From the NCBI RefSeq assembly GCF_025717065.2, contig NZ_JAOVZO020000015.1, forward strand, positions 1 to 64,000: 64,000 nt of DNA. The letters are read 5' to 3'. Origin of the DNA: Tahibacter soli (GTDB lineage Bacteria; Pseudomonadota; Gammaproteobacteria; Xanthomonadales; Rhodanobacteraceae). Of this stretch, positions 63,653-64,000 are shown piece by piece. Position numbers and translations under genes: made by a program. How positions within the stretch are numbered: the stretch's first letter is position 1; every line of letters begins with the position of its first letter. The notes under the pieces were generated by a model, which saw nothing but the letters and a program-made list of their open reading frames with translations, searched no databases and was not told the origin of the DNA.

Positions 63653-64000
63653 CTACTCGGGGCGGTGCGACACGGCTTCGAGATTGTGGCCGTCCGGATC
63701 GATCACGAACGCGCCGTAGTAGGTCGGGTGGTAGTGCTCGCGCAGGCCCGGCGCGCCGTTGTCCTTGCCGCCGGCTGCGAGCGCGGCCTGGTGGAACGCA
63801 TCGACCGAGGCGCGGTTCGGCGCGACGATCGCCACGTGCAGGCCGTGCCTGGTCGCCGGGCCGCCGGTGCCGATCCAGAAGTCCGGCTTGCCGCCGACGC
63901 CGTAGCCGAGGTGCGTGGAGCCGTCGCCCGTCATTTCGGGCGTCACTTCCATGACGAGGCCGTAGCCGAGCGGCGCGAGCGCGGCGTCGTAGAACGCGCG
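63653..64000 (-). CDS. VOC/glyoxalase-family protein, 5'-truncated by window edge
   Basis: The frame runs off the right edge; 115 residues are visible. The start of the visible part RAFYDAALAPLGYGLV and the end HYHPTYYGAFVIDPDGHNLEAV are typical of single-domain vicinal-oxygen-chelate proteins; the C-terminal Glu in NLEAV is a likely metal ligand. Function unknown. Confidence 0.8.
   Translation of the reverse strand, partial: RAFYDAALAPLGYGLVMEVTPEMTGDGSTHLGYGVGGKPDFWIGTGGPATRHGLHVAIVAPNRASVDAFHQAALAAGGKDNGAPGLREHYHPTYYGAFVIDPDGHNLEAVSHRPE

Overview
The window is GC-rich DNA from a gammaproteobacterium, most likely in the Lysobacterales/Xanthomonadales (inference). Supporting signs are a his operon with a bifunctional hisB and a fused hisIE headed by a TrpR-family gene, an arginine-tipped EfpL (YeiP-type) gene, a Tat-exported HiPIP, a secreted cupredoxin with a G-x-WYDP domain, and many palindromic intergenic repeats. 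No rRNA or tRNA gene was recognised. No CRISPR array was found.

Positions 1-29117 are the middle, late and right-end part of a Mu-like transposable prophage whose transposase end lies to the left of the window. The order is Mor/C-type activator, a divergent two-gene Septu-like ATPase/HNH cassette, a late promoter, lysis genes (holin, transglycosylase, overlapping Rz/Rz1), small Mu-type genes, terminase, portal, gpF-like protein with a PBECR-like nuclease tail, gpG-like protein, three accessory membrane-protein genes, a second late promoter, protease with an internal scaffold start, capsid genes and tail genes. There is no tail sheath gene. The tail module has a tube protein, assembly chaperones with an A AAA AAC -1 frameshift site, a 2002-residue tape measure and tail-tip proteins, so the virion should be a Mu-headed siphophage. 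A HEPN-like gene sits at the right end. The two late promoters share a 46-bp layout at the positions of Mu Plys and PI.

Positions 29118-38092 are chromosomal accessory DNA. It holds an exported M14 carboxypeptidase, a cupredoxin, small exported proteins, a family 9 glycosyltransferase and unknown genes. Between them lie several repeat clusters built on a GGGACAG core, including 32 tandem copies of a 16-bp unit.

Positions 38093-45557 are a compact operon yerC-like-hisG-hisD-hisC-hisB-hisH-hisA-hisF-hisIE for complete histidine synthesis. A trp-operator-like palindrome lies upstream.

Positions 45670-64000 are housekeeping and signalling genes: a GAF-GAF-GGDEF cyclase, a PP-loop (Dph6-like) protein, a C13 peptidase, the methionine-salvage operon mtnB-mtnD-mtnC (split by a REP-like element), HiPIP, an amino-acid permease, a Nudix hydrolase, efpL, an SDR dehydrogenase, a GNAT acetyltransferase, a cyanophycinase-like protein without its nucleophile, a PAS-GGDEF-EAL phosphodiesterase, and a leucine/isovalerate degradation operon (biotin carboxylase subunit, lipoprotein, HMG-CoA lyase). 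A VOC-family gene is cut by the right edge.
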